From Alnus glutinosa (Eukaryota; Streptophyta; Magnoliopsida; Fagales; Betulaceae): a DNA stretch of 64,000 nucleotides. The stretch's first letter is position 1. Every line of letters begins with the position of its first letter. The notes under the pieces are model-generated. The model was not told the origin of the DNA, made no database searches, and worked only from the letters and a program-made list of their open reading frames with translations. The DNA is taken from NCBI RefSeq assembly GCF_958979055.1, contig NC_084888.1:33909804-33973803 (forward strand), given 5' to 3'. Shown one piece after another: positions 34,701 through 46,802 of this stretch. A program made the translations under genes and the position numbers.

Positions 34701-36076
34701 TGTGCAACAGGTGTTTGATAAAATGTTTCTCTCACACACTTTGTGTTGAGAGTTAACTTGTATTTATAAACTTCCATTTACTTCGTGTAACGAATACATG
34801 TTTTGAGTAGATTATAATTTTATTTAAAACATGTTATATTTGAAATACGAGTGTGATAAATGAGTGAAGATTAATATTACTCAAGTATAATTGATCCTGG
34901 AGTAGTGATAGGCAGGGGCCATCTTGCCGGCCCCTGCCCGGCCCTTTCCTACGTGGAAAGGGCCATTTCACTATTTTTAACTTTTTTTTTTTTTAAAGAA
35001 AAAAAAAATAAAAAAATTAAGAAATTTCAAAATTTCAAAACAAAAACCAAAAGAGCATCCCATTTTCTCACTTTTCTTCCACGACTTCCCCCCAAATTTT
35101 CCCTCCCTCTCTCCATCTACCCAAAATCTTCCCACCGTCGACCACCGTTCGGAGCCCAGCACCGTCGTTCTTCCGGTTCCGGCGACCAGTTTCGCACGAG
35201 CCCGCCACCGTTCCGAGATCGGTCGTTCTTCCGGTTCCGACGAGGTGTTTCGCACGAGCCCGCCACCGTTCCGAGCTCCGTCATTCTTCCGGTTCCGACG
35301 AGGTCCCCCACCGTCTACTTCCATCTCCATCTCTATCTCCGGCCACTAGGTACTGCCAGGCGCCATCACCGTCGTTCTCCATCTTCGGCCAAAGCCCACC
35401 CACCGGCAGTCTTTCAGTTCCGGCCCTCTTCCATCTCCGGCCGTTTTCCAGTTCCGGCTTCCCCCCAAATCCGGGAACTGCTGGTCCCGCCATATCCGGT
35501 GGTTCGCGGGTGCTGCCGAGACCACGATTGGGGTTCCATTAAACAGCATCATCATCACCAAATTAGGGGTAAGTTAATTCTGGAATTTTCAAGGTTTCTC
35601 GTTGGTTAATTGTAGATAGTAGTGGTTGAATCCGTTTCACGTGGGTTGTAATTCTTTGGGGTTTCTCTCTTTCGCTATAGCCTTATGTGTTCATATTTGC
35701 TGATTTTTAGTGTGGATTTCGAATTTGGTTGAAGTGCTAGTGGCCGTGTGTAACTTCGGTTAGTGGCTGAATGTTTGTTGTTGTGACTGTGTTTCTATTT
35801 AAGGCTTGAGGATTTGCTCTGGTGATGACCGAGTTGCTTGGCTGATGTGGGTGATTTGGGGTGGTCGATCATGGTGATTGCAATTTTGGGTGAGTTGAAA
35901 GGGTAACGAAAAGACACATTGGCTGGTTAGTTGGACCAAATAAATGCCTGAAACATCGCTTCCGTCTCCTCTGCTACGAAGCACGCCCATCTCTTGCACT
36001 GCTCCGTTCTCCTCTTTCTCCTGCCTTCTGGTCAGAGAAAGAGAGAAAGCGGTTACTCATACAGACTCGTAGCAAA

Positions 36077-36155
36077 ATGATACCGCAGCAATGGGCGTCG
36101 CCTTGCGGAAACCAGTGCACGAGCAAATACCCAATGCTGATGCAGATCCCATGTA
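36077..36155 (+). pseudogene. Captured exon fragment (Cys-containing plant protein) inside the MULE
   Basis: Reads IPQQWASPCGNQCTSKYPML then MQIP, followed at once by a donor-like GTAACA. I recall this block as the N-terminus of a small conserved plant protein of unknown function, where it continues into a Cys-rich part not present here. Taken as a captured first exon. Confidence 0.5.
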
Positions 36156-36639
36156 ACACTTTCTCAGTTCTATCTCCATATTTCTTTCAACATTCATCTC
36201 TATTTTTACGAATCTTACTGGTTAATGTGTCTTATATTTGGTTTAAACTTGCTTCTTTATTCTTAGTATAATTTTTTTTTTTGACTCCCCCCATAAATCT
36301 CTCAGCAGAATATTTTTTCCCCAAAAAATTTTCGCTGTATTACTTTATCACCAAGTTGTTACTTGGGATGTTGCTAGACTGGGATGTTTAATGTTGTTAA
36401 ATTGTTATTTTTCTCTACCATTTGAGGAAATTTTGAAGTGCTTTACTTGTATTAATCGTTTCCAATCCATTGGGTTTTCATTACACTTATAGAATCGGTA
36501 AGTAGTTTTTATATTGTACTGAATAAGCCTGATTAGTAATCGATGTTAGCAATAGTGATGCAACATCATCTTATGAATGTCATTTTAACATCAACCGCTT
36601 TTTTGCTATACTTGTGCAGGAGGGATCGGCGGTGGGGTG

Positions 36640-36765
36640 TTTCACGGTTTGTTCTTTGCAGAAAGATAGACAACCTTATAACATCCTTAAATATTTTTTT
36701 CGCTAAGATGGGGTGTTTCACGGTTTTGAAGAGTAAGAAGAAAAAGTCTGAGCAGACATGATCAT
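36640..36765 (+). pseudogene. Captured N-terminal fragment of a receptor-like cytoplasmic kinase (probable)
   Basis: 'atggggtgtttcacggtttt' encodes MGCFTVLKSKKKKSEQT and then a stop. An N-terminal MGC (myristoylation/palmitoylation type) followed by KSKKKKSEQ resembles plant PBL-type cytoplasmic kinases. A near-copy of the first bases (ggggtgtttcacggttt) occurs 65 bp upstream. No kinase domain follows. Confidence 0.45.
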
Positions 36766-36769
36766 TGTT

Positions 36770-39700
36770 GTGTAATTTAGATTGTGATTATAGACCGTGC
36801 GATTCTTTGTATCAAAAGTTTCTCAAAAGTTTGATTGGTTTCATCTCTCTTTCATTATTTTACTGCATTTTATTAGAAGTTTTCTTGTGTTGTCCAGCAT
36901 GATAGCTTTTCTGCGTGGAACTATGGACCTGGTTCAAGAACGATGATTTCCATGTTGGGGCATGATTTTTGAGTTTGGCATCTGGCTAATTTTGATTCCT
37001 CTCAGGGAATTTCTGATCAAACAGTTGAATAGAATTCATTGTTTACTATCCAACTTTGGGTTTTGTATCAGATATTTTGAAAGTGGTACTGGTTTGTTAT
37101 TTATGCGATTATCAATCCATATTGAATGGGCCATTTAATTAACCTACAATAGACTATAGTTGTAGATAAAATGGTCATGCGGCCTGCTGGGACTCATTTT
37201 AACAAGTTAATATCATGATTTTGCCAAGTGGAATATTTGTGTGGTATATGGGTACTCGTTGGCGTTGGGTAAGGCAATTGACATGAAGAATTAGTCGGTT
37301 GGGAATTAGGCACCGTGTAAATACACAAAGCCACACGTTTAATTTGCAGGGTTGGTATTTACTTAACCATCTCCTAATCCCGTCATTCTTTCTGGTTCGC
37401 ATGATATGTGGCTTCCAACCATTTAAGGCCAAAACAAAATTCATTGTTATACATGAGAACAAGAAAGATTTGTTGCCAAAACAAAATCCAATTTTCATCC
37501 AAATTCCAATCAAGGACTAGTACAACTGGTGCCCAAACGAGAACAAATGTTGGGATTTTCCATCAGTAACAAATTAAAAAAGGTAAAGCTACAGCTACAT
37601 ATCTACATTTTGTGGAAAAAAAAAAAAAAAAAAAGATCTACAAAGGAAAATAAGATGAGCCCTTGAGAAGCATTGCATCAATTAGTTATTCTATCAAAAA
37701 TCCACAAGAGTTGGTTTGTTCACGATCTGAACCACTAGATGCCTCTGGCTGTGAATGTGTTGTCATGGCTGTCTCCTTTAGATCTCCCTGACCGTGAAAC
37801 CAAACCCATGGCAGCAATGCAGTTTGCAATAACAACAACATCTCTGGTTCAACTTATTGAGACACATCCACAACACAATGATCAACCCAATGTCAATCCT
37901 CATTGTGATAAAATAAATCTAGAACAGACTGAAGATTATCCACATGTATGCAATAAGCTAGTCAACTTGTTGACCCTACTATCCTGATTGCTTCCCCTGC
38001 CCAAGCTCCGTGCACCAAAACGCCCCCTTAGGGCCTATGTTTGATAACTTCCTCATCCTCTTCCTCCTCTTTCTGGTGAGACAATTCAAAATTAAGCCAA
38101 TTCATTTTCCAAGTTGACAACAAAACAGAAGACAAATTGATTACTCGAAGCACACCATGCCAAATGAAAAATAAGTTAATTAAGTATGAAAGTTGAATTA
38201 TGTGCATACAATTGTAAGAGGTAGCCCAATTTTTTTTTTTTTTTTTTTTTTGTATCAATCAATTCTGTTGTTACCATATGGTTTGACATGAATCATAAAA
38301 CAAATTATTAGTTACAGATATTATCCTAGCAGACACAACAGTCAATGTTTATTGAGTCATAACTCATTCATCACTACAACAAAGTAGAGACCAAGGGCCA
38401 GCACGATTGCCATAGCCACTACAGAAGTTGCCATTGTTTAAAACCTATTTTTTTGGCCCGAAACCAACTGTGTCTAGGAGAGCTTAAGGTGACCTAAGAA
38501 CACCCTACAAAGCCTAGATGTAAGTCGAGACCTACACTCTAAACAGCATGAAAATAATCTCATTTTGCATGATCCATGTGCGGTAAATTGAACATACAAG
38601 CATAGTATGATCATTCAACGAAAAGAATTGAACTTGAAATGCGAAAAGTGAATGGATAAGTGAAATGTGTAGAACTTTTCTATCCAAAAACGCCAACTTG
38701 GCAATAATTTCTTGGTAATGAACTATATCAGTATTAAAAATTGCCGGGGATCTCAATCCTCTTCGAATCCTAAAAAGCCTATTGATTTCCTCCTCTGACA
38801 GCGTCAAAACAAGATATGATTAAAGCAAACATCAAATGGATCTGCCAACAAATTGGAGGGTAGCATAAGTAGAAGACAAGCTTAAAAGAACCAAAGCAAA
38901 TAGAAAAAAAAACATATATTAAAAAACTAAAAAGATCCAAAATGGTTAACAACATGGTCCAATGCACAGCACAGGCTAGTATATTATTAAAACCAGCTCT
39001 AGTGGGCATTGCGAAAAAAGAAAAAGAGTCATTATCAGGACTTTAGATGCATGTAATTCACACACACACCAAAAGATGCATGAAAATTCACTGAGAACTG
39101 GTATTTCCCCTAACATACACGCAGACAGTATAATATACTGTTAATTAGATATCAAGAAATAACTGAGGGTTGAAAATTGACATTGAAAATATTAGCCCGA
39201 GAAGTAACTATACAATGTAAGGAGTTCAAAATAGGACTAAACAAGTTTTTACCTGAGAAGAAAATGAGCCGCCAAAGAATTAGCCAACCCTTCAAAACGG
39301 GAAAACTATCTGCTTGAGAGAAAAACATGACATCAAAAAGTTTGACCAACCAGTCAGATATAAAGAAAAAGAAGTATATTTCCTAGGAAGAAAACTTCAA
39401 ATCTTCAATTCACATATTGTCATGAGAAACCCCAATGCAATTACTAAATCGCATGATAACCCCACCTAACACACAGTTCATAGATCTTGTAATGAAAGCA
39501 AATGACTTTTTATGTTCAAAACAATTGGCTAAAGTTTAAATTTTCTTCTCCTATATATAGAAGAAATTACCAGGTGCGATCGTCAAACCAGTTCCAAAAA
39601 TCATATATTCCATTCTTTGTCAGGTACTGAAACCAAAAAATAAGACTGTCATCTTCTGCATTGCTTTATATTATGACAAATAATGTAATTTGTCGATACA

Positions 39701-40660
39701 GGAACCCCTAACCTATAAATTGAAGTCCAACGTAGTAGTGAACAGTTTTCAAGTAATCAAACAGAAACTTCAAAACATTGTGCTTACCTACGAAACTTAA
39801 GAAAAAAAACACTTAACAAAATAAAAATAAAAAATAAAAAAACTAAAGGTTTCACTTGACGGAAAACAAACCTAAGTGACTCTATAATTGAAATAAGGAT
39901 CGAATTTACTTTAATCAAAGAGACCTTACCACTTAATTTAATGAAAAAAGGAATTGTCTAAATGACCTCCATTAATATCCAAGGAGTAGTGCTTCAATTG
40001 GAAATTCAAAAAACAAGACAATATGAGCAAACTTCTATGACATATCATAGGGAAAAAAAAAAATATCTTTAGCTTAGCAAAGGAATGAATTCAATTGTAA
40101 GACCCATAAATACAGAAGATACAAAAGAAGCAGCGTATCATGTTTGAGCATTTTACCAAGTCCATTTATTTTGACAGAATATTATTTGAAAAGCTTTGCA
40201 GGTTTTTTTTTTAAGCCCTCAATGCAGGTGGATATTTAAGAATGATATGCTTGGGAAATTTTATAACTGTAGCCTTAGGGGAAAAAAGAAAAATCTAGGA
40301 AGCTCAACTTTATTTTTTGTTCTTTGTCAAAAAGAAGCCTAAATTTTCCTATTAATCAGCAGAATTTGCACAACCTATTCTAATCTCAATTTCATCAACT
40401 TTTGCATCAAAAAGCAAAATTAAAATAATGAGAAACTCTTTTTCTTCTTTGACCCAGAAGAAGCCACATGTTCTTCATTTTCTTCAACATCACCTTCCCA
40501 TTGCTTTTCGTTTTTTGGAGTCTCACTTGCTTTCCCATTACCCACAAGTTCACTTTCCTCGTCATAGTTGTCCCCATAGACAGAATAATAATTGAGCATT
40601 TTGACAACCAAACAAACAAGCCTAATTACTCAGTACATGAGACAGGAAGAAAATGAAGGA
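36770..40660. other. MULE interior without recognisable gene
   Basis: Mostly A/T-rich. A minus-strand Lys/Glu-rich ORF (40420-40611, DNYDEESELVGNGKASETPK) could be another captured exon, but I cannot identify it. Nothing else is supported. Confidence 0.4.
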
Positions 40661-41281
40661 AAGGGCTTTAATACCTGACGTATTTGGGGGAAAGCCGGAA
40701 CTGGAAGAACGACAGAGCTCCGAACGGTGGCGGGCTCGTGCGTGGCGGGCTCGTGCGATACACCTCGTCGGAACCGGAAGAATGACGGAGCTCGGAACAG
40801 TGGCGGGCTCGTGCGAAACACCTCGTCGGAACCGGAAGAACGACCGATCTCGGAACGGTGGCGGGCTCGTGCGAAACTAGTCGCCGGAACCGGAAGAACG
40901 ACGGTGCTGGGCTCCGAACGGTGGTCGACGGTGGGAAGATTTTGGGTAGATGGAGAGAGGGAGGGAAAATTTGGGGGGAAGGTCGGGGAAGAAAAGTGAG
41001 AAAATGGGATGCTCTTTTGGTTTTTGTTTTCAAATTTTGAAATTTCTTAATTTTTTTATTTTTTTTTTCTTTAAAAAAAAAAAAAGTTAAAAATAGTGAA
41101 ATGGCCCTTTCCACGTAGGAAAGGGCCGGGCAGGGGCCGGCAAGATGGCCCCTGCCTATCACTACTCTTGATCCTGTTCGCCTATCATGACATATAAGAA
41201 TAAAAATATTTTGTAATAAATGATCATTTATTCATTTTAAATTAAAATTATTAAAATTATATGTCTTTATTAATACAATAT

Positions 41282-41317
<36 letters not shown>

Positions 41318-42275
41318 TGCATCTAAAGACTTTAATTTGTAAATATAGATCATACTCCGAACTAGGCCAAATCACATAATTTATGTATCTCTACTTCAAA
41401 TTAAACACTTTTCTTTATTATGAAATTCTACAAGAACTAAGTACTCCTTTTGATTTTATTTTTTTGATTTATTTATTTTCTTCAAAGAGGGAAGGGGAAA
41501 TGCCCTTTGTGTTAAAAAAAAAATAAAAAATTGATGCGTTTATAATTTCTGTATAAGGGTGTGTTTGTGATTGCGATTTCGTAGATAATAAGTGCGATTT
41601 TAAACAAAATCGTAAAACATAAATCATTTGAGAACTACATTTTTAAAAATTGCTATTTGAAAACGCAGAAAATCTGCTTTTTCAAATCACAAATAAGAGG
41701 GTGCTTTTGAAAACGCAGAATTTTAAAGGCTAATTTGCGATTTTAAAGACTAAATTGCGATATTGTCAAACACTTAATTGCGTTTTTAAAAAATTACTTT
41801 TTTCAAATCGCACATTTTAAAATCCTTATTTGAAATTGCAAACTCAAACTGATCCTAACTCTTGTACAATTCTAACAAATTTTTTTTCCAAACTAATCAT
41901 TGAATCTATTTTCTACATGTGTGTTCTTCATATCCAATAATTGACTTTTTTTTTTTAAAAAAATAATAATAAAATTTGTTGAAATTGTACACATATCATA
42001 TCTCTTGTGTTAAAGGTATGGAGCGACCATTATTTAGTAAAAGGTATTCCGTGTGATCGATTTACTCGTTTGTAATGAATTTATTTATATCTAAAGTCGA
42101 AGCCTCCTTGGATTCTCCATATGATAAATGAGGGTTATGAATTCAGCGGCTCAATTTTACATTTTTCCCTTTTCATCAAGTTCTCAAACCGGTGAGAAAT
42201 TCCTGAAAAGACGCAATCCATGCAGTTGTCAAGACACAAAAGTCTGCATGAGATTAGGTTAAATAGTTTAAAAAG

Positions 42276-42975
42276 TAGGGTTGACAATTTTTGATACGAC
42301 CTGTAAACCCGACACAAACACGACATGAAAATATAGGGTTTGAGTTTGGAGTAATCGGGTTCAATTATAACACATTTAAATTTTTTTTTTTAGTCTAAAA
42401 AACGGCAATTCGGCAAAAGCAAAACTGAAATAAGAAAACCCTAGCCGCACCACATCACTTTTCTTTTCACTTCACCTTCTTCACACGGCACGCCTTCTTC
42501 ACTTCACCTTCTGGCTTCTTCACGCCACATCGCTCCTTCACTTCACGATTTCTCTTGCGCCGGGGATCTGAGCGCCAAGAGCGACGTGTTCAGCTTCGGG
42601 ATCTTGCTGTTGGAGATAATCAGCGGCAGACACGCCATCGACGTGAATTACAGTTCGCCCTCAGTGGTCGACTGGGCGGTGTCGTTGATCAAGCACGACG
42701 AAATCTGCGACCGCTGGATCGATTCTCGGATCCAACTGTCCAAGCCCAGTCAAACCTGCTCTACCTCGTCAGCTCGTGTCCTCCGCCCTCGTGGTTTGTT
42801 GAGTGAGGTGGTGCCGGCGAGAAGTTCAGTGACCCAGTGAGCATGCGTTAACTAAACGTGTCTGTGGGTTCGTGTCGTGTAACCCGGTTCAGTATCGGGC
42901 CGTGTTCGTGTTGGACCCGATTGTGTTTTCGTGTCAGTCGGATTGACATGAACGCGACCCGAATTGCCAATCCTA
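42276..42975 (+). mobile_element. hAT-like non-autonomous element carrying a kinase fragment
   Basis: The ends are TAGGGTTGACAATTT on the left and, reverse-complemented, TAGGATTGGCAATTCGGG on the right, with about 100 bp of imperfect inverted similarity. The 8-bp flanks ttaaaaag (42268-42275) and ctaaaaag (42976-42983) match at 7 of 8. TAGGG-type ends plus an 8-bp duplication are typical of hAT elements. The centre (about 42560-42840) is GC-rich host-like sequence. Confidence 0.75.
42560..42840 (+). pseudogene. Protein kinase C-lobe fragment captured by the hAT-like element
   Basis: The frame reads LSAKSDVFSFGILLLEIISG, then RHAIDVNYSSPSVVDWAVSL and CDRWIDSRI. This is kinase subdomain IX (SDVFSFGILLLEIISG) and the region after it, as in plant receptor-like kinases of the Ser/Thr kinase-like type. 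It stops in the middle of subdomain XI. No catalytic loop or activation segment is present. Much higher GC content than its surroundings supports capture from a gene elsewhere. Confidence 0.78.
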
Positions 42976-43814
42976 CTAAAAAGTATTTTTAGTTAAAAAT
43001 CTTGAAAACATTTTTTTGTTATAAAAAAAGTAAAAAACTGTGTTACAGTAAAAACTTGAAAATAAGTATTTTTATTTTATTTTATTTTTTTTAAGTTCTT
43101 TTAAAAAATTTTCTATGAGGAATGTTAAACATGCAAACACCTTTTTTTTTTTTTTTTTTTTAGAATTTAGTTCCAACCTGACATATCATAATTCTATAAG
43201 TTCTATTATTTTGTTAAATATGCCACAATTAGGTTGGAACCAAATTCTAGAAAAAGTATTGGCAAAAATTATATTTCTCAACACGATTTCAAATATACGT
43301 TTAGAGCATTCTTAGCAGTCTTATTAAAATAGCTAAAAAATTATTTTTGTGAGGCAATTTGGTGAAAACACACAAAAATACATTCCAACAGCCTCACTAT
43401 TATGATTAAAATATCATTAATTTTTTTCTCTCTCCCTTTTATTTTATTTTATTTTTCGTTTCTCTCCCACACTGCTAATTGTTGAGTAATGGCTTGATCA
43501 GAAAATTGATTAAAAACTTAAATATATTTTTTAATCTACAGTTTTTGAGTTATTGGGTCGCTTTAATTAGTTGGGTGGATTTTTTCTATGTTTTCTTAGC
43601 TTCCAAACAGAAATGTTCTAAAATTCTATCGTATTCAAAAATATGACCAAGAAAAAAAAAATTAAAAATATGATCATTAGAAAAAAGATAAACAATTAAA
43701 AAAGATTATAGAAAAAAATAAAAAAATTTGAAAAAAAATTATTTCAATGGAATAGTGATAATGGATAACTAAAATAGTAAGACTGCTAGAATACTTTAAA
43801 AAAATTGATGGTTA

Positions 43815-44100
43815 AAATCAGGGGCGGAGCCAACTTTTACAATTTGGGGGGGGCAAATAGAAAAAAAAAAAAATTGGAGGGCAAAATTAAAAAAAAAAAA
43901 AAAAAAAATTTAATTAAATTTTTTTTTTTTGAAAAACCTTGGAGCTTGGGAAGGCCCAGGCCCCCCCTCCCCCCAAAAGCTTGGTAGTATCTCCAGCTCC
44001 AGGTTAAAATATAGAAAAGTGATTCTTAACTGTTTGAATAGTAAAATTTTGTGACCCCCCCCCAAAAAAAGCTTGGTAGTAGCTCCGTCCCAGGTTAAAA
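43815..44100. repeat. Dispersed repeat with 'ggggcggagcc' motif
   Basis: Contains 'caggggcggagccaactttt', G and A homopolymers, then 'aagcttggtagtatctccag'. A second 'aagcttggtagtagctccgt' lies 85 bp further. A related piece is at 31010-31210. It is flanked by sequence similar to the 'gcgattttaaa' MITE family (41570-41840, 44155-44385, 49250-49370). Confidence 0.45.
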
Positions 44101-44454
44101 TATATAAAAGTGATTTTTAATTGTTTTGAATAGTAAAATTTGGTGAGGCTACTAAAATACTATTTGAAAACGTAGTTTTTAAAAACACAATTAAAAAGAA
44201 TTTGACAAAATCGTAGTTTGACATTTAAAATCTCAATTTAGTTTTTAAAATTAAACAAATTTTTCTACATTTTTCAAATCGCAATTTTTATAAAATTTAA
44301 TTCCGAATGATTCATTTTTTTAGATTTAGTTTAAAATCACATTTTTTTTATCAACAAAATCGCAATACCAATCATACTCTTTTAAATCTTTTCTTTCATT
44401 CACCGCTTTAAGATTATAATATACATGACTCAAGCGTATGATACAATTTCACGT

Positions 44455-44885
44455 ATTTGGATATAGTCTCATTAATTTGTGGCCAAAATTGGAAAGGGAT
44501 TTTCCATTGAGAAAATCAATAGACGCTTGCAGCCAAATGTTTATTTGATTCATGTCCCGAGTCCAGACGATTCATGAATCGTGACTGGAAATGCAAGGGG
44601 TAGCGAAAGAAATTTCTTCCAATAGTGACTTCCATATATATACAGGAGTAATGTTACATGTCATACCCATGTCCTTCTTGTGTCCCTCTAAAAATGAAGT
44701 GGCTTTTAAAATCACCATTGACCTTGTGATTGATCAAAAGATCACATGGTGATTTTAAAAGCCACATCACTTTTAGAGGGACACAAGAGGGACATGGGTA
44801 TGACGTTTAGAATTACTCTATATACAGGCCAAGATCACGACACTAACTGGTGCACTGAATCCTCTTTACCATTGACAGACCTAAA
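44455..44885 (+). promoter_or_regulatory. DUF674 upstream module of copy F, split by a MITE
   Basis: The module is recognisable ('ctcattaatttgtggcc', 'gattttccattgagaaaatc', 'gattcatgaatcgtgactg'), then 'tccatatatatacag' is interrupted by the 173-bp MITE at 44646-44818. After it 'tatatacaggccaag' leads to the ATG 58 bp on. The target duplication has doubled the TATA-like string TATATACAG. Confidence 0.65.
44646..44818. mobile_element. Mutator-type MITE in the promoter of copy F
   Basis: A 173-bp fold-back element with ends GAGTAATG... and ...ATTACTC. Long complementary arms contain 'gtgtccctctaaaaatga', 'gtggcttttaaaatcac' and their complements. The 9-bp target duplication TATATACAG is at 44637-44645 and 44819-44827. 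The start GAGTAATG resembles the GAGTAGTG start of the 34900 MULE. Confidence 0.85.
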
Positions 44886-46802
44886 ATGGCATCAAAAAAG
44901 GTAAGCCTGAAGCTTTTGATAGAGAAAAAGAGCCAAAGGGTGCTCTTTGCTGAAGCAGATAAGAAATTTGTTGATTTTCTCTTTAGCATTTTTACTCTGC
45001 CGGTCGGAACTGTCACTAAGCTCTTACAAAAGCAAGACATGGCAGGCTGCTTGCATAGCCTGTACAAGAGCATAGAGAATCTGCGTGATATTTACCTTCA
45101 GCCAGACCAAGACAAAAACTTTCTGCTAAACCCAAAAGTAGCCATTTCCGGTGCTAAAGTCCCTCTCCTCTTGCCAAGCGTTGAGCTGTCATATACAGCC
45201 ATGAAATTTTATAGCTGTGATATCAACAAGGACGATGACGAGGAGGACGACAACGACTGTACCTCAGAGGAGGAGGAGGACGACGACGACAATGACTGTT
45301 CCTCGGAGTACGTGGCTAATGACCAGAGAGCAATTTGTCCTTCGTGCAAGAGTTCAATGACCCACGAGCTAAGTTACGTAGACCCACCAAGGGATATCAA
45401 GACATTCTCTTCTAGTGAGGGAGGTCACGTGAAAGGGGTGATTACTTACATGGTGATGGATGATCTTCAAGTGAAGCCCATGTCCGCTATCTCTGCTATC
45501 ACTTTACTTAGCAAGTTCAATGTCAGGGACGTAGGGGCTGCTGAGGAGAAGGTGGTCGATTTTGGCATGGATGAGGTATCACTTTACTTACAACAATCAA
45601 ATGCTTCTTTTGTGCCAGTTGTTTTTTCTTTCGGTGCTTTGAGGGGTTATTTGTACTTTTTTCCAAAGAGTTTTGAAAAATGTACGTCCAATAGCCAATG
45701 CGTAGGGTTGTTCTATTTATATTTGATCAGTCTATCACTTTACATCAACAGTAATCCAAGATAGTTTACAAAAGAGTTTGGCTGAAGTTGAAAAACAAAT
45801 ATAAATGATATCATAAGCTGCTTATCCTGGCCTCCAAGTTGTTATGCTTTATCCAACCAGTTGCTGACATTAATCTTTGCTAGCTATCTTTGTGTTGTTC
45901 CTTGTGTTTATCGGTTGGATGATAAGGATCATATATATCGTGCCGGAAGGAGAAAAACTTTTGAATTGACAAACAACAAAACCACCCCCAATTCCAAGGT
46001 TCCCTCCAGAATCTATGTTCATGCATGTTTGCTTCACAAATACTAATGAAAAGCTTAATAATTTGTGGGTACATTTGTATTCTGGTTTCGTGTTGTGCAG
46101 TTTTATAAGCTATTATTATTATTGAGTGAATAACATTTAAGAACACAAAATAGGGATGGAAAACGAAACCATATATTATATTGAATAAGGACAATTTTTT
46201 TTTTTGAATTGAGTTGGAAGAATTTAAAAAGACATCTATCCTAAAAGCTTGTGAGAAACTTTTTATGTATTTTAAAAAATACAGGTGAGAATCTTGTACT
46301 ATATAATTTTATAAACTGAGTTGTAGAAATTTTCTTGGACCAATTTTGAAGAAAATTTTGTCAATTGAACAATGAAAGTTGTGGATTATGGAAGATATCA
46401 CAGCTAATGTCAAAGTTGTCTTCATGAACACCTGAAACATATCCTTCATAATAATTGCTCTTTTCCGATGTCGATATTTCAATAAGAGGTGGTGTTCTGT
46501 GATGCTTTCGATGTTTCTGTATAGGTCCTGCAGTGTTTTGGTGCTTTGCATATCAGCAACTCAATCTTATTCTCTGTACTTGGTTTCTGAAATAGTGGAT
46601 TATGGAACCGCAACTCAATCTTATAATTACATTATATAACTGTTTTTCTTCTTTTGTTTCTAGGTAGGGTGTTAAATTGCTCAAGGCTTGTCTGCAGTCG
46701 AAAACTGTTCTGACTGATCTCTTCCTCACTGCCGAGACCACTATAACTGGGGAGTCAGTTAAAAAAAAGAGTATGCCAGTTAAAAGGAGGAGGGTCGTGT
46801 AA
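44886..46802 (+). CDS. DUF674 family protein, copy F, with acidic insert
   Basis: The CDS is join(44886..45575,46668..46802), 274 residues, with a 1092-bp phase-0 intron (GATGAG|GTATCA ... GGTAG|GGTGTT). The N-terminus is MASKKVSLKLLIEKKSQRVL. The loop reads LLQKQDMAGC instead of KEGGGMVG. Residues 112-141, between the first and third conserved cysteines, are an Asp/Glu-rich insert (NKDDDEEDDNDC, SEEEEDDDDNDC) with two extra Cys, then CPSC at 151-154. The C-terminus is basic (KKKS then KRRRVV), resembling a nuclear localisation signal. The acceptor region has a doubled 'tag' (ctaggtagGG), so use of the first AG would shift the frame. Confidence 0.86.

Larger units (their letters stand above)
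34900..41167. mobile_element. Mutator-like element (6.27 kb, Pack-MULE type)
   Basis: Long terminal inverted repeats: the left arm begins GAGTAGTGATAGGCAGGGGC, and the right arm ends with its complement at 41167. Similarity continues for about 400 bp inward through a T-rich block and a GC-rich block. The 9-bp target duplication TTGATCCTG lies at 34891-34899 and 41168-41176. Long TIRs plus a 9-bp duplication define a MULE. No MULE transposase is recognisable inside. The interior looks like captured host DNA. Confidence 0.9.

Noticed and set aside
34905-35609. A 234-codon Arg/Pro/Ser-rich protein
   Set aside because: It lies mostly in the MULE terminal repeat and recurs inverted at 40668-41162. 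No family recognised and composition explains the open frame.
38532-38807. RNA polymerase subunit-like start (LSEEEINRLFRIRR)
   Set aside because: Similarity is too short to name and does not continue. Left as unassigned MULE interior.
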